5,808 bases of DNA from Veillonellaceae bacterium UBA5809 (GTDB lineage: Bacteria; Bacillota; Negativicutes; Veillonellales; Dialisteraceae), in the NCBI GenBank assembly GCA_002417965.1, contig DIDD01000003.1:1-5808 (forward strand). Reading direction: 5' to 3'. Below, piece by piece: positions 4,965 to 5,808 of the stretch. The first letter of the stretch is position 1. Each line of letters opens with the position of its first letter. The notes under the pieces are model-generated. The model saw only the letters and a list, made by a program, of their open reading frames with translations, was not told where the DNA came from and searched no databases. Both the position numbers and the translations under genes were made by a program.

Positions 4965-5808
4965 ATGTCTAAAAAATCTTTTTTTACTTCCGAATCTGTA
5001 ACGGAAGGACATCCTGATAAAATTGCCGACCAGATTTCCGATGCGATTCTGGATGCCATACTGGCGAAGGATCCCAACGGGCGGGTCGCCTGTGAAACGA
5101 TTGTGACCACAGGTCAGGTTCATGTGTTCGGGGAAATATCCACGGAATGTTATGTGGATATTCCTAAAATTGTGCGGACTACGCTGAAGGAAATCGGCTA
5201 TACCCGTGCGAAGTTCGGATTTGACGGAGATACGTGCGGTATTTTGATTTCCATTGACGAGCAGTCACCGGATATTGCCATGGGGGTTGACCATTCTCTG
5301 GAAGCCAAGGAACACGAAGCGGATCCGTATGATATCGGAGCCGGAGACCAGGGCATGATGTTCGGTTATGCCACGAATGAAACTCCGGAATATCTGCCCC
5401 TTCCTATTGCGCTGGCCCACCGTCTGGCAAGGCGTCTGGCGGAAGTCAGAAAGACAGGGGAACTGGATTATCTCCGTCCCGACGGAAAGACACAGGTAAC
5501 TATTGAATATGATGACGGACGTCCCGTTCATGTGGATACGATTGTTATTTCTGCCCAGCACGGGCCTGAAATTGATCATGATACCATTGAGAAGGATATC
5601 ATCAGTCATGTCATTGAACCGGTCATGCCCAAGGATCTTTATGACGGGAAAACGCGGATTCTGATCAACCCGACGGGCCGTTTTGTGATCGGAGGCCCCC
5701 AGGGGGATGCAGGACTGACAGGCCGGAAAATCATTGTTGATACGTATGGAGGCATGGCACGCCACGGGGGCGGCGCTTTTTCCGGAAAGGACCCCACCAA
5801 GGTGGACC
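4965..5808 (+). CDS. metK: S-adenosylmethionine synthetase (3' end outside window)
   Basis: MetK makes S-adenosylmethionine from ATP and methionine in the cytoplasm, normally as a tetramer. The window contains the first 281 residues of a family normally near 390-400. Visible motifs are the N-terminal FFTSESVTEGHPDKIADQISD with the ATP-site GHPDK at 15-19, FGFDGDTCG (84-92), and DIGAGDQGMMFGY (123-134). Further along are NPTGRFVIGGPQGDAGLTGRK (235-255) and the glycine-rich HGGGAFSGKDPTKVD (267-281), where the sequence is cut. The ATG is fixed by AAGGAGG at 4951-4957 with seven-base spacing. The reading frame is intact. Expression is controlled by the SAM-I riboswitch and terminator directly upstream, and possibly also by read-through from coaBC, which has no terminator of its own before the riboswitch. 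Confidence 0.98.
   Translation, partial: MSKKSFFTSESVTEGHPDKIADQISDAILDAILAKDPNGRVACETIVTTGQVHVFGEISTECYVDIPKIVRTTLKEIGYTRAKFGFDGDTCGILISIDEQSPDIAMGVDHSLEAKEHEADPYDIGAGDQGMMFGYATNETPEYLPLPIALAHRLARRLAEVRKTGELDYLRPDGKTQVTIEYDDGRPVHVDTIVISAQHGPEIDHDTIEKDIISHVIEPVMPKDLYDGKTRILINPTGRFVIGGPQGDAGLTGRKIIVDTYGGMARHGGGAFSGKDPTKVD

Overview
This window is ordinary-looking core chromosome from a Bacillota (Firmicutes) bacterium. The evidence is the linked set yicC/yloC - remA - gmk - rpoZ - coaBC, matching the B. subtilis yloC-ylzA-gmk-yloH-yloI order as I recall it, together with strong AGGAGG-type ribosome binding sites and a SAM-I (S-box) riboswitch in front of metK. The style of the short omega subunit and of RemA, and metK following coaBC, make me favour a Negativicutes-type organism (Veillonella/Dialister/Selenomonas relatives). 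That is inference from memory, and I do not assign a genus.

Layout. Positions 1-22 hold only the first codons of a probable minus-strand gene. Positions 23-394 are a divergent intergenic region with three tandem inverted repeats, a 10-bp palindrome and a good plus-strand extended -10 promoter. dapF (395-1240) and yicC (1237-2127) overlap by ATGA and end at a clear intrinsic terminator (2132-2173). A second spacer (2174-2394) holds a GC-rich, hairpin-forming island and then a TGnTATAAT promoter. That promoter drives the compact unit remA (2395-2670), gmk (2688-3323), rpoZ (3320-3538) and coaBC (3540-4748), which has overlaps or tiny gaps at each junction. A short AT-rich gap follows with a sigma-A promoter, a complete SAM-I riboswitch (4799-4896), its terminator (4905-4930), and metK (from 4965), cut by the window end after 281 codons.

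Function. DapF feeds meso-diaminopimelate to peptidoglycan and lysine synthesis. YicC is an RNase-type protein and RemA a DNA-binding regulator. Gmk makes GDP, RpoZ is the RNA polymerase omega subunit, CoaBC carries out two steps of coenzyme A synthesis, and MetK makes S-adenosylmethionine under feedback control by the upstream riboswitch.

I found no mobile element, CRISPR array, tRNA or rRNA, and no convincing undescribed system. The items most worth a second look are the hairpin-rich leader at 49-119, the GC-rich island at 2191-2253, and the arrangement in which the metK riboswitch terminator is the only visible terminator behind coaBC.
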